Assembly: GCA_018398575.1 (NCBI GenBank)
Contig: JAGTXZ010000011.1
Coordinates: forward strand, 2,294,001-2,358,000
DNA length: 64,000 nt
Origin: Ampelomyces quisqualis
Taxonomy: Eukaryota > Ascomycota > Dothideomycetes > Pleosporales > Phaeosphaeriaceae
Direction: 5' to 3'
This document shows, piece by piece, positions 10,946 through 22,072 of the stretch. Every line of letters starts with the position of its first letter. Position 1 is the stretch's first letter. Position numbers and translations under genes: made by a program. The notes beneath the pieces are model-generated. The model searched no databases. It saw only the letters and a program-made list of their open reading frames with translations, and was not told the origin of the DNA.

Positions 10946-12012
10946 ATGGCAGGATACCGACCGTCTGCGCCCAAGGTGCAGCAGCAGGACTTGCAGGGCA
11001 AAGTAGCTCTTGTCACGTATGCATACTTTCCTTCTCTCATACTCCTCGACTGCACTTCTTTTGTCTGATTCCCACCTCGAACCCAAAATTTGGCATGTGG
11101 TAAAGGTTCTCATTACATCTTTCTTCCATCCTGCCCACTTCCCCACTTCTCCTTCTCCTGCCGATACCTCCAACATGTCCCATATGTCCATTGTCACCAT
11201 CACTCCACGCATGCCACCACCTAACCCGCCCCCACAGCGGCGCAACAAAAGGCATCGGCCGCGCCACGGCCCTTGACCTCGCCACCCGCGGCTGCTCCAT
11301 AATCGGCACCTACTCCTCCCCCCAATCCGCGCACAACTTCGACGTCCTCTCCCACACAATCTCAACCCTATACACCTCCTCGCCTTCCCCCGCCCCAACC
11401 CTCCTCGGCATCGTATCCAACATAACGACACTATCCTCCATCAGCCCCATCCTGTCCGCCATCGAATCCATCTCCCCCGCCAGGACCCTGGACATCCTGA
11501 TCCTGAACGCAGCAATCCACACCGCGCCGAAACTAGGAAGCGCAAGTGCATCCGACATGAAGGATTCGCTAACAGGGAATTTACACTGGCCCATGGTGCT
11601 GGTGGAAACGTTTGTGCGGGAAAAATCACTCGCCAACGACGCGCGCATCGTAGCGCTCACTTCGGATATCATTCGCTCCCCTGCGCAGGGCTCGTCGCTG
11701 TTCGCGGCTACACGCGCTGGTCTGGAGGCGCTGGTGCGCGCGTGGGCGGTGGAATTGCCGCTTTTGTTCCCTGGGACTACGGTGAATGCCGTGAGTGTGG
11801 GGATGGTGGATACGCCTGGGTTGTCCAGGCTGCCGGTGCAAGATAGCGCCAAAGTGCGGGATGAGCGCGTTAAGAGGGTGAAGGTTGTGGAGGGAGGACG
11901 GGTGGGGTTCGCCGAGGAGGTGGCGGATGTGGTGGGATGGTTGGTGAGTGAGAAGGCGAGGTGGGTTACTGGGAGCGTGGTGCCGGCCAATGGGGGCGCA
12001 GAGAGGGTGTGA
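10946..12012 (+). CDS. Short-chain dehydrogenase/reductase with substituted catalytic Tyr and Lys
   Basis: Rossmann-fold NAD(P)-dependent oxidoreductase family. Exons are 10946-11016 and 11238-12012, with intron 11017-11237 (gtatgc...ccacag). Joining completes the cofactor motif VTGATKGIG (TGxxxGxG), which the longest single-exon frame lacks. The product is 281 aa. Also visible: LILNAAIH (the NNAG-like position), the Ser strand VALTSDI, and a C-terminal WVTGSVVPANGG typical of the family. The usual YxxxK is replaced: the aligned stretch is SLFAATRAGLEAL, so Tyr is Phe and Lys is Arg. Classic hydride-transfer chemistry would therefore be impaired, or the enzyme uses another mechanism, or it is a non-catalytic binding protein. 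No pathway neighbours are seen. Confidence 0.82.
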
Positions 12013-12218
12013 GATGGAGGGATGGTACTGGCGCTGAAGTGATGAGATGAGCATTAGGCGACTTCTGTGGCTAGCACTACGCACTGCGGTGTATTGCCCA
12101 AGTATACGCCTAAGCTCGAATGAGGTGTGCCACTACAGGTTGGGTAAGGCAGCTTTGAGAAAGAGGGATCTAAAGATCCCATCATATCGTACATTTGATA
12201 CAATTGTTGGTACAAGTA

Positions 12219-14647
12219 TTACATGTTCGACCGTGAAACTTCCCTTGTTCTTCCAGGCTTGGGACCTTGATCGATTGAGACGGGGTCTTCAGGATATACG
12301 TCTACGTCGTTTCTGCCAGGCATAGGATCCTCAAGTACCTTGGGCCGTTTGACGATGTACTTTGCTTTGGTAGGCATATTCAACGGAGAGTTCGAGTCGT
12401 CGCGTTTGAGCTGTTCAATTTGCCCCTCCTCTCGATCTTTCAGTTCATGGTGGGCAGTCTCTCTACGCTTCTTCATTTGCTTCCTGGCTTTCTCAGTGAA
12501 TGAGTAGCCGGTGAGTGTGTCCTTGATCTGGTCTTCGACTAGTTTCTTAGTGTAATTGGCGAGTGACCTGGTTATAAAGACATTTGGAAAGCGGTAGCTG
12601 AGCCACAGGTAGCACACAAGCATCTTGTGCAAATCCTCCAGGGTGGCTAGGTAAGATCGGGCGCTAGTCATAGGTGTGTCCATATTTTGCAACGGTAGCG
12701 TTTTAAAGTCAAGGAGACTGCCCGACTTGCCTTCAGCAATACACTTGGCAAGCTCGCGGAGAAATGCTTTCATCCTAGGATTGCGCATACTGATGGGCGC
12801 AGCACAAATAGTGATGCGGTCCTGTATGCTGAGGTTCGAAATAGTGTGTATGGCATCAGCAAGACTCAATTGATCTTTGAGCGCGCAAAGATGGAAGCGG
12901 GGATGAATGTTGGAGATTTCGTGAAGACGCAACAGTATGTAGCTGAAAGGCGTTCCGGGAGGAAAGTAGTTTGCAAAGCGCTCGACGACCAAGGAGGGGG
13001 GGAAAATTCCAGCTGTCTTGATCGCTGGGGGTTCGCGCTTCATACACAGCCTGAGGTGTGCATGGTCCATGTCATCCAGCGTGGTGACATAACCTACGGT
13101 CTTGACTTCTGCCTGTTTACTGCTCAGCTGGTCGTCAAGCCCAATTGCTGGATCAATAGCGCTACTGGCGATGGTCGTTTGTGGGTCGGTAGTGACGGCC
13201 TGATGGGCGGTCTTGTAGCGACCTGCGCGACCGGCTATCTGCTTGACCTCTGAAACCTCGAGTGGAAGAAGCTCCACGCCATTGCTCTTGACGGTTGACT
13301 CAAAGACGACGCGCTTGATAGCTCTGCAGAATGTTAGCAGGCTCCCTAATAACACAAACATGGAGCATACAAGTTGAGACCCATCCCGATGGCGTCACTA
13401 GCAACGAGGTAGTCGTAGTCGTTTTTGGGGTCGTTGAACAGTCTTGCTTGTTGGGCTCGCGTTTCGGGTGGCAGACTACCATACACAATAGCACATTTCT
13501 TGCCTGTCCTCTTCTCGATCTCGCGGCGAAGGGTGTGAATCCCGATGACGGTGAATGCCACAACACAGTCGCCTTTTCCGAGTAGCTCGAGTTTTCCGCG
13601 CAAGCTTACTGGCTCGACCTGCAGCGGGGTCAGACGCTCGTACTTGTGGACATGGACTTTGTCTCCGACGAGAGCGCAAAGCTCACGCATGAGGGGCACG
13701 GTGCGTGCCTCTCCGCAGAGGTGAATCTCGCTGGCTTGCAAGCCCAAGAATGCCTGTGTCCATGCCCATCCACGTTCGTTATGGTTGATCATTTGTATCT
13801 CGTCGATGACGGCCACGTCGAATTTGGTGTTCAACGGCGCCATCTCCACCGTACAGCTATACATGGCGGCACTTGTATCGTCGGGCATGCGCTGTTCCTC
13901 GCCCGTGACCAACGCACACGGCTTGCCTTTGGCGTTCAGGCGGGTGTAGACTTCGTGGGCGAGGAGGCGCAGAGGACCCAGGTAAATGCCAGACTTTGCT
14001 TCTTCGAGGCGCTTGAGCGCATGGTACGTCTTGCCGGAATTGGTGGGCCCGACATGCATGTGGACGGTGCGAGGAACTTGTCGGGTGGCGGGATACCACT
14101 CGGCGGGATAGCGCAGGTCGGCCACTTCCTTCTGGTTGTCGAGCTCTGCCGCCGTGAAGCGTTTGCCGTAGAGGTCGGCGAAGAAGAGCTGCTGGATTCG
14201 CGTCGCCAGTGTGGCCTTGCCTCGGGAGGCCTCTCGTACCAGCCCGAGTAGCTCTGGCGAGGGCCGGTCTAGCCACGAGTCGATGGAGTGCTCAAAGTCT
14301 TGCCATTCCTGTTCGAACCCAGCCTTGTCGAGCTGCAGGCTCTCCAGGTACTCGGGCTGCTTGAACTCGTCCCGGAGCCTGTCCAGCTTGTCGCGGACGA
14401 CGGCATCAACGTCGCCATGTCGGTTTTTCGCGCGGGGGTTGGTGTTGAAGGTCAGGTGAGGAGCTTGCGAGCTGCGTAGACTCGAGGCTAGGGCCCGCCG
14501 TGCTTTGTATTTCTTCGATGTGGCGGTTGCGGCTCTGTTGGCCGTCTGGATGCGGGGGCCGAGGCGTGCGGCATGCGGTCGGGGTGGGCGCGCGGCAAAG
14601 GCGCAGAAGAGACACGGCGAGGCGCGCGGGGCAAGGAGCGGCGGCAT
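12219..14647 (-). CDS. SUV3: Mitochondrial ATP-dependent RNA helicase Suv3
   Basis: DExH helicase of the mitochondrial degradosome (with the exonuclease Dss1 in yeast), which unwinds RNA for turnover. Exon 1 is 14647-13371, the intron 13370-13324 (gtatgc...gctaac...ctgcag), exon 2 13323-12219; the spliced codon restores GMGLNLAIKRVVFES. The product is 793 aa from the ATG at 14647. I prefer this start because it begins an Arg/Ala-rich presequence (MPPLLAPRASPCLFCAFAA); an in-frame ATG at 14725 would add 26 residues. Motifs: GPTNSGKT (Walker A, about 200-207), VIDEIQM (DExH-type box, about 282-285), AIVYGSLPPE, and QIAGRAGR (motif VI, about 454-461). The C-terminal third has the helical Suv3 extension (PGTPFSYILLRLHEI). 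The tail is basic and disordered. It is convergent with the SDR gene, 206 bp away. Confidence 0.92.
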
Positions 14648-14736
14648 GCCAGGGGCGTGGCGTGTGTTGTATGTACGGAGAGGAGGAAGCGAAGAGAGAA
14701 AAGTCAGGCCAAGCCCTGGTGCCAAGCCCTTGTCAT

Positions 14737-14790
14737 GCGCTCCCCGCCGCCCCGCCGCCCCACCGCCCCGCCGCCCGCCGCCCCGCCCTG
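14737..14790 (+). repeat. GC-rich CCGCC/CCCCGCCG simple repeat in the SUV3-SEC1 divergent promoter
   Basis: A run of C-rich pentamer-like units (cgccccgccg type) occupies the 228-bp gap between the SUV3 and SEC1 start codons. Just to its left gccaagccct occurs twice, and to its right is a C9 tract (about 14826-14834). It could affect promoter structure; no factor is assigned. Confidence 0.6.
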
Positions 14791-14875
14791 CTTGTCGCCG
14801 TCTCTACACGGCATTGTACCTACACCCCCCCCCCATGGCCCAGCCGCTTCCGTGACCCCCGCTGCAGCAGCCAAC

Positions 14876-17365
14876 ATGGCCACCGCGTCCGGAGCCTCCA
14901 TGATCGACATTCAGCGAGAGCGTACGTACGCATGCATTGTGGCCCCGCACCGCCAGAACAGCGACGCCTGCTAACCCCCCACAGTCATCCTCAACACCAT
15001 CCGCTCCACCACCCGCGGCGACGTATGTCTGCGCCCAGCCGCGAACGCCCCACCACCCCCGTCGCTAACACGGCCCAGTGGAAGATTCTCATCGTCGACG
15101 AGGACAGCAAGAAGCTGATAGACAACGTGGTCAAGGAAGATGACATCCTCAACCTCAACATCACCAGTACGCTGCACCCTCTGCTGCCTGCCTGCCCGGG
15201 TCCAGCAGCCTGACTGCCCTAGACATCGAGCGCCTCGAGGACCCCAGAAGCACGCAACGAGACATGGACGCCATCTACATCGTCACACCCAAGCCGCACA
15301 TTGTCGACGCTCTCATGGCAGAGTTTGAGCAAAGAAGATATAGAGGCTTCTTCCTGATATGGACAACACGTGAGCATCCCGCGCCATGCCCCCGTCGCAA
15401 CCCAGCTTAACCGTCTGCCAGTACTCGCACCGCCGCTCAAAGAGCGGATTGACCGCTCGCAGATGGCGCGCGAGCAGATCAGGAGCTTCAGAACCGTCCA
15501 TCTCGACTACCATCCGCAGGAATCTCACCTTGTCACATTCAAAGACCCATGGAGCTTCCCTACACTCTACCACCCAGAGTGCAACAATCTCGTGGTCCGG
15601 CATCTGGAAGACATCGCCGAGAAGGTACCCACCACCGGCCAGCTTCCACAGTGTCTCCAACTCACAAGCATAGATCACAGGCATCTGCGTAGCGCTCGGC
15701 GAGTACCCCATCATTCGGTATTACCGCCCCCGAAATCCCACCCACGAAGCCAGCGTCCTCTGCTCACATCTTGCGCGCTTCGTACAAGACAAGCTCGATA
15801 TGTATGCCCAGTTCAACCAGGACTTTCCGCCACAGTCTAACCGACCACGCGGCGCTCTTTACATCACCGACCGCGCCATGGATCTAATGGCTCCATTCGT
15901 GCACGAGTTCACCTACCAGGCCATGGCGCTTGACCTCCTACCCATCAGCGACGGCGATAAGGTGACGTTTCGAACCAACGTGAACGATGAAGACCCCGAG
16001 GCCGAGGAGAAGGACATGGAGATCACTGACAAGGATAAGATATGGGTCGAGAATCGACATCGCCATATGAAGGATACTCTGGATAAGCTAGTCGGAGATT
16101 TCCACAAGTTCATTGCCGACAATCCGCAATTCACCAACCAGGACGCCCAAAACACTCAAGGCATGAGTGGACTGAACGCCATCAAAGACATGATTGCCGG
16201 ACTACCACAGTTTCAGGAGATGAAGGAGGCGTACTCTCTGCATCTCACCATCGCACAGAAATGTATGGAGATCTTTCAGATGAACAAGCTGCCAGATCTT
16301 GCCTCGATCGAGCAGGTAAGTGTCCCAGTTTAAAAGCTGTTCGCATGTGCTGACGATCATGTACAGTGCCTTGCTACTGGACTTGATGAAGACTACCGCA
16401 AGGCGAAAAACATGGCTGATCAAGTTGTGCGAACACTGGATCAAGAAGGGATCAGACCCGCTGATCGACTTCGTCTCATTGCCATGTACACTCTATTCAA
16501 GGATGGCATCTTGCCGGCCGACTTGGAAAAGTTGTTATTACACGCACAGCTTCCACCATCTGATGGCAGCATCGTTGCCAACCTCGACTTACTCGGAGCG
16601 CGTACAGTCCGGCAGCTCAAAGAGAAGAGGGATCCACTCCCATCGCTGTTCCCTCCAAAAGCGGCACCGCCACCTACTCAGGAAGACTACAGTCTGTCCC
16701 GTTTCAACCCTGCTGTACAGGACATGTTGGAAGAACATGTTCGAGGCACGCTCCCGCAAGACATCTTTCCCTTCATGAAAATGTCGCCAGATGATACGAA
16801 CGCGATGCAAGATAATATACCTGCCGCATCTCTCCGCTCTGCAAAACCCACCTGGGCAAAGAATCGCTTAGCAAGTGTAGAGCCACGGCAGCGTGTCATT
16901 GTGTTCATGGCTGGAGGTGCAACCTACTCGGAGGCTCGGGCTTGCTATGACGTCTCGAGCAAGACATCCAGAGACGTCTTTTTGGTCACTTCGCACATGG
17001 TCAAACCGCAGTTTTTCCTTCGTCAGGTCGGCGATTTGAGCCAGAATCGCCGCAGTCTCAGACTGCCCATCGATGGGCCACAACCGCAAGCACCAAAACA
17101 TTTATTCGTAAAGCCAGAACCACCCAAACCTGCACCGCCGCCAGCAGGCTCCAAATCTATGCCTTCGGGCTTACCGTCAGGCCCACGGTTAAATGGGCCA
17201 AAACCCCCAACAGCACAAATGGGCGCAATCAACCTCAATGCGCCGTCGCAAGTGCCGTCGCAAGTGCCGTCGCAAGCGCCAAGTTCGAGCAGTGGGAAAT
17301 ACAAAGATGAAAAAGAGAAGGAAAAGAAGAAGAAAAAGTTACATCTTTTTAGTTCAAAGCATTAG
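14876..17365 (+). CDS. SEC1: Sec1/Munc18 protein Sec1 (exocytosis)
   Basis: Binds plasma-membrane SNARE complexes and drives fusion of secretory vesicles. Seven exons: 14876-14921, 14985-15022, 15079-15166, 15223-15369, 15422-15624, 15674-16315, 16367-17365. All six introns are 49-63 nt with GT-AG ends, and frame is kept throughout. The product is 720 aa, close to yeast Sec1 (724). Conserved blocks in order: IQRELILNTIRSTTRGDWK, LIVDEDSKKLIDNVV, MDAIYIVTPKPHIVD, IDRSQMAREQI, FKDPWSFPTLYHPE, LGEYPIIRYYRPR, GALYITDRAMDLMAPFVHEF, DKIWVENRHRHMKD, and RVIVFMAGGATYSEARACYD. The C-terminal ~90 residues are Pro/Ser-rich with a PSQV repeat and a Lys-rich end. The first five exons hold only a quarter of the coding sequence. 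The Sec1 branch, rather than Vps45/Sly1/Vps33, is chosen from DRSQMAREQI and the long Pro-rich tail. Confidence 0.92.
17242..17277 (+). repeat. Three 12-bp tandem repeats inside SEC1
   Basis: The unit gccgtcgcaagt is present three times (last copy ends in c). It encodes repeated PSQV/PSQA in the disordered tail of Sec1, so copy-number change would stay in frame. Confidence 0.9.
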
Positions 17366-17793
17366 CGAGGCTGACCAACAACTCTTTTCTAGGCCCACGT
17401 GTATGCTTCTGGCGCTTTTTCATTGACGCTGCATGGCCAGCTGTCCAACTGTGTTCCCGCATGGCACGGCGTTGTCTGGCGCAGGACTACCCACTTGCTG
17501 GATCAATTCATTGATTTTGTCCGTATACGTAGAAGGTATAATTTTGGATTGCGGAATATAATCAGTCGACTGCCGTTGCTTGGTTGTCAAGACTGCAAAA
17601 TATGACAGTGAAAACATAACCGTGGAAGGTGCTGGGCGAGCCGGGCACGTGACAGCTCCTGCCATTCTTCTTGTCTCTCACCTTATTTGCCCCGTAAAAG
17701 TTATCTCAACTTGGCGATTCAACGTTAACTCGGTCGCGGTCTCAACTCAACCTGAACCAACACAACGCTTCAGGACAGTACCCCAACATCACA
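17366..17793. other. Intergenic interval SEC1-DIB1
   Basis: Contains the SEC1 3' flank and the DIB1 promoter. The only long frame (17580-17906) overlaps the DIB1 start in another frame. No repeat or RNA gene was seen. Confidence 0.55.
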
Positions 17794-18291
17794 ATGGGTT
17801 CGATATTCCTCACTCACCTTCCCTCGGCCTGGCACGTGGACCAAGCCATCCTCTCCGAAGAATCCCGTCTCGTCGTGCTCCGCTTCGGCAACGACGCCAA
17901 TCCTGACTGCATGACCATGGTACGTAGCCTCGTCCTTCTCTATCCTCAACACCACTTCATTCCCACTAATCACCCACCACCACAGGACGAACACCTCTTC
18001 AAGCTCTCCCCGATCGTCAAGTCCTTCGCCGTCATCTACACAGTCGACATCACGCGTATCCCGGACTTCAACTCCATGTACGAGCTGTACGATCCCTGCA
18101 CAGTCATGTTCTTCTGGCGCAACAAACATATCCAAGTTGATTTTGGCACGGGCAACAACAACAAGATCAATTTTCCTGTTGGCGGGAAGCAGGAGCTCGT
18201 GGATATTTTGGAGGTGGCGTATCGCGCGGCTAGTAAGGGCAAAGGCCTGGCGGTTAGTCCGAAGGATTATTCGACCAAGTGGATGTATTAG
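17794..18291 (+). CDS. DIB1: U4/U6.U5 tri-snRNP protein Dib1 (Dim1, TXNL4A family)
   Basis: Thioredoxin-fold protein of the U5 snRNP, essential for pre-mRNA splicing in yeast and man. Exon 1 is 17794-17919, the intron 17920-17985 (gtacgt...ccacag), exon 2 17986-18291. The spliced product is 143 aa, matching the 142-143 aa of the family. Near-invariant stretches are visible: LPSAWHVDQAILSEESRLVV, RFGNDANPDCMTM|DEHL, FAVIYTVDITRIPDFNSMYE, LYDPCTVMFFWRNKHI, GTGNNNKINF and GLAVSPKDYSTKWMY. The 66-nt intron is a multiple of three and has no in-frame stop, so an unspliced message would encode a 165-aa protein. The short form is chosen because the family has no insertion at that point. Confidence 0.96.
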   Translation: MGSIFLTHLPSAWHVDQAILSEESRLVVLRFGNDANPDCMTMVRSLVLLYPQHHFIPTNHPPPQDEHLFKLSPIVKSFAVIYTVDITRIPDFNSMYELYDPCTVMFFWRNKHIQVDFGTGNNNKINFPVGGKQELVDILEVAYRAASKGKGLAVSPKDYSTKWMY

Positions 18292-18552
18292 GTGGTGGGT
18301 GGATAGTGAACGATGAAGAAATGAACAACGCCTGACGGCAACTAGCTACTCACAACCCCAAATACAACCCGCTGCCACCTACTCTTTCTACTCGCTCGAC
18401 CAACAGCCCATGAAGCCACCCACCAAACCCAAACCCACCAGATCAAAAAACCTTCAGCATTCCACACACCTAAACTCCCCCACACAATGGTATATCCCAC
18501 CCCGCCATAACCACACTAAAGCTCTCTTCCCCTTCACCCTCCAAAAAAAAAA

Positions 18553-19038
18553 TCACCAATCCCTCACCCCCCCCGCATAAAACTCCTCCACCCTCCTCTC
18601 CGGCGCATAAAATTCCCCCCCTCCCCCCGCAACCCTAATCCTCTCCTCCTCCCCGCTCGCAAAATAATCCCGCCGCGCCCCCATTGCCCGCGCAGTCTGC
18701 GCAGCTCCGCGGGAAGTCTGTGCGCAGCGTTCCTCGCGCGTGTTCGAACTCTGATTTCGAATTTGAGTTGGATTTGGCGTCGCTGTCGCGGGGACATGTG
18801 TGCTGGCAGCAGGCACTATCGGGTCAGGGAAGAGTTTGCCTGTGATTGGGTCGCGGTTGGCGGAGAGGCGGGCTTGGGCTAGGAGGTTGGTGACGGGGAT
18901 GGTGTTGGGGGAGGAGGGGGAGGGTGAGTGGGGAGGGTTTTCTGGGATCGGGGTGTGGCTTGGGTGGTGGGGGTTTGAGTAGGGGTTTTTGATTTTGCTG
19001 GGGTTGCGGTTGGTGAGGATTGTGAAGAGGGATGGCAT
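18553..19038 (-). CDS. Hypothetical small protein, Pro/Ser-rich with Arg-rich C-terminus
   Basis: Frame of 161 codons from ATG 19038. It is not recognised. Residues 1-50 are Pro/Ser/Asn-rich and disordered. NLLAQARLSANRDPITGKLF (about 51-70) looks like an ordered conserved motif, and the C-terminus (RGAAQTARAMGARRDYFASG, then EFYAPERRVEEFYAGG) has two similar E-x-FYA blocks. That internal similarity and the absence of repeats in the DNA favour a real gene over chance, but coding status is not proven. It is convergent with DIB1, 261 bp away. Confidence 0.5.
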   Translation of the reverse strand: MPSLFTILTNRNPSKIKNPYSNPHHPSHTPIPENPPHSPSPSSPNTIPVTNLLAQARLSANRDPITGKLFPDPIVPAASTHVPATATPNPTQIRNQSSNTREERCAQTSRGAAQTARAMGARRDYFASGEEERIRVAGGGGEFYAPERRVEEFYAGGVRDW

Positions 19039-20259
19039 AGTAGGGTGTTTTTTTGGTAAGGAATGTTTGGTGTGTGAAGGACTTGTTTGAGGTGAGGTTG
19101 AAGGGGAACGTCGATGCTGTGGGGTGGTGGGGTCGGAGCGCTTTCCGGCGGGAGGTTTTTTAATTCACTCTCGTGTCCTGATGACGGGCGAGTTCGCGGT
19201 TGCGTGAGCGATGGCTTCAGTCTTGTCTTCCAACTCTTTCGACACAACCGCTTCCGGTGGAATTCTCATTACTCTTGCGAGTGTGTACAGATAGAAGAGT
19301 CCGAAAGGTTTGACTAGGCAACAGTAGCCTAGAAGTTTCACAACGAGAGGCGTCCAGCGCTAACCAATCATAGAAAGGGGGTTGATATTGAAGGAAGACC
19401 AGGCCCATCACCGCACCTCCAACTCATCTAACAGAAATTGTTTTGTTTTGCATGCTTAGTAGTCGCCCCGTCCGACTGTTTTCGGCGCCTCAGGCATGAA
19501 AACAATACCCTTGGTGTCGTGGCTGATTTGTATGGATCACTCTTGGGTTGACCCATTACCTTTATGCCCTCTTGCTTGCGAAGGACTCCCGAACTGCCTT
19601 GCCTGCACAGAAGCTCAGATCGAGGTCATCTTCTCGTGAAAGGAAACAGATCGTCCTTTTGAAACCCACTGCCTCGGCTCCATGTTCTTGGCGTATCCAT
19701 AACATTTGCGCAAGAAATCGCATTCATAGCATGTTTGAATCCGTGGTCACGACCGACATCCAACCCAAAAGATGATTCTAAAGCACTGTTTGAATCCATG
19801 TCGCTCAAGCTTCACCATGATAGGAAAAGGTGATATTAGCTCCTGGGAGTGTGACAAATGCAGCTAGACCGTGTGACCGTGTCACATCTGTCGTTTGCTG
19901 TCTTCGATCTATCTTACCGAGAAACGAGGCAAGAAACGTACGGAAAGCGCCTGGACGTTGAAGCATACAGACCCATGTCTGCCGTGTTAGCTATAATAAA
20001 CTCACTGAAGCCTTGCCGGGGTGTCATTGACTTGCTGTAGAAGCTAGTCAACAGTGGTTCAGGATGCCAGAAGGACGTGACTTGGTCAAACTCCTGGTAA
20101 TATAGTAGCACAAGTATTGCAATTGATGAAATATACTAATCAGCAGACGGAAGTGTAGCTACTAGTGCGTCGAGGGTGACGTAACTATTCGGCCGTGCTT
20201 ATCGATAAGCGTACAGGCACAATTTCTCAGAGGCGTCAACGCAATGAGAACTCGGCTCA
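19039..20259. other. Intergenic interval, no gene seen
   Basis: About 1.2 kb between the small unknown gene (-) and ELP4 (+). Open frames of 60-75 codons occur at random (19548-19775, 19858-20040) without protein character. Base composition is balanced, without the TA-rich pattern of the transposon half. Confidence 0.5.
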
Positions 20260-21536
20260 ATGGCTTTTCGTAAGCGTAACATAGCGCTTTCACGCGCCCC
20301 AGCGAGTACCGACGCGATAGATCCATCATCACACCTCCCAGCAGCAGTTCCACCACCACCTGCGCTCACCCCTGGAGTACGCCCCTCTCCCATCGATGGC
20401 CGCCCCACTACGTCCACAGGCACACCGTCCCTCGACGGCATACTAGCAGGCCATGCGGGCCTACCACTCGGCAGTTCTATTTTGATAGAGGAAAACGGAA
20501 CGACAGACTATGCTGGGGCTCTGCTACGCTTCTGTGCCGCCGAGGGAGTAGTTCAGGGTCATCAAGTGCATGTCGTAGGCATGGGCGAGGTATGGGGCAG
20601 AGAATTACCTGGGATAAGTGAGGACCGCGGGGGCAGCTCGAGGAGAGAAGGCAAGGAGAGAGCAGACAAGATGAAGATTGCGTGGAGATATGAAGGGCTG
20701 GGCCAGTTTGAGAGTAGTAGAGGTGCGTCTTGTGTATATACTTTGCGAATGCAATTATGCCCTTGTGCAACATTCTGACCATGTGCCTGGCAGGTGCGCC
20801 AAGCCCAAGCAGAACAGCAGGCCAGGGTGACGGTGCGATGGAGGAGGTTTCGATATTTTGCCATACGTTCGACCTCGCGAAGCGCCTCACATTGCCCACA
20901 GGGACTGCGATCAACTATATCGCGGTGTCTCCTGCAGCCACAGCCTCTCCATCAGCACTACCACAAATCTTGCAGAGCTTGCAGAGACAGCTTGCTTCGT
21001 CGCCAGAAAATACTGTTCATCGCCTTGTCATACCCTCTTTACTTTCGCCTGCGCTGTATCCTGCCTCTGCTGCAAACCCAAGCTCAATACTGCAGTTCTT
21101 GCATGGTCTGCGCGCACTGCTGAGGCAGTATTCAACACAGCTGACAGCAATTATCACCCTCCCTATCACGCTATTTCCACGCTCTACCGGCCTAGTTCGC
21201 TGGATGGAGATCCTTTCAGATGGTGTGTTCGAGTTATCGCCTTTCCCACATTCTCATGTCCAAGCGTTGGCGCAATCGGCCGGTACCACCAAGGACGAGG
21301 ACAGACCGCAAGGTATGTTTGCGGTACACAAGCTGCCTGTATTCCACGAGAAAGGCGGAGGAGGCGGAGCGGACGATCTGGGGGAGGACATGGCGTTTAC
21401 GTTGAGTCGACGGAAGTTTGTAATCGCCAAGTTCAGTCTGCCGCCGCTGGAAGGTGACACCGAGGCGCAAGAGCAAGCAGTGAGAGAGGCGGCTGGCGAG
21501 AGTGCGATGCCAAAGAAGGCGGATCTCGAGTTTTAA
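20260..21536 (+). CDS. ELP4: Elongator complex protein 4 (Elp4/PAXNEB)
   Basis: Subunit of the Elp456 RecA-like hexamer that binds tRNA in the Elongator complex, which modifies wobble uridines (cm5U-type) of tRNAs. Exon 1 is 20260-20722, the intron 20723-20793 (gtgcgt...ctggcag), exon 2 20794-21536; the Gly codon is split. The product is 401 aa. Features: GTPSLDGILAGHAGLPLGSS and LIEENGTTDYAGALLRFCAA (the PAXNEB start, where RecA proteins have a P-loop but Elp4 does not), VHVVGMGEVWGRELPG, HTFDLAKRLTL, RLVIPSLLSPALYP, LPITLFPRSTGLVRWMEILS and a C-terminal FVIAKFSLPPLEGD. All are in the family order. The inter-motif Arg/Glu-rich loop (SEDRGGSSRREGKERADK) is lineage-variable. Confidence 0.9.
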
Positions 21537-21667
21537 CGCAGTGTGGAAGTGGATTGATTGCGCAAAAGGAATCCATTGGCAGATGAAGCCTGGAAACGTA
21601 TAATCTCATCAACGTGAAGCGCTATGCGGGCCAAATCGACTTAACCATGAACCTTCTTCATCAATCC

Positions 21668-21919
21668 TCATTCTTCTTCACTGTCCTCTCCGAGCATATC
21701 TTCCATCTCAATCTGCTCCCATCCTCCTGTCCCTGCGCCTGAGCCAAGCCCTCTTGTATACTGGCGGCCGAATGTAGCGTGTCGAGGATTGAACGTGACG
21801 GGAACGCCTGCGATTCGAGCACGGAATCGATCGCCCATACATGACGATAGAGCCAAAAATACAAGCCAAAAGAGGAGTGGAACGAAGAAAAGCAAGCTGA
21901 GCAGTACTAACACGTTCAT
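21668..21919 (-). CDS. Small single-pass membrane protein, unknown
   Basis: Frame of 83 codons from the ATG at 21919, or 95 from 21955. One strongly hydrophobic helix (LVLLSLLFFVPLLFWLVFLA, about residues 4-23) is followed by a soluble tail with RFRARIAGVPVTFNPRHATF, a Gly-rich stretch and an acidic end (EMEDMLGEDSEEE). Such short N-anchored proteins of unknown role are frequent in ascomycetes. It is divergent from the EF-hand gene (153 bp between starts) and convergent with ELP4 (131 bp). I prefer the internal start because it places the helix at the N-terminus and leaves room for a promoter. Confidence 0.55.
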   Translation of the reverse strand: MNVLVLLSLLFFVPLLFWLVFLALSSCMGDRFRARIAGVPVTFNPRHATFGRQYTRGLGSGAGTGGWEQIEMEDMLGEDSEEE

Positions 21920-22072
21920 GTTGATGTTGGAGGAACGAAAGTGGTACGTGATCACATGAAAAGACCCTCAACGTCATTGTGCTTGGCATCCAACCCTGTC
22001 GATCAGTGCACGCGACCGTACCTGGTCAACTTTACCTGCTCTGCTCAAGTGCTCCTCAACATCTCACATACC

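Noticed and set aside
10649..11431. 260-codon minus frame over the SDR promoter and first intron
   Set aside because: Overlaps the supported SDR exons in the opposite direction; composition is low complexity.
14876..17365. Assignment of the Sec1/Munc18 gene to Vps45
   Set aside because: DRSQMAREQI, FKDPWSFPTLYHPE and the Pro-rich tail fit the exocytic Sec1 branch.
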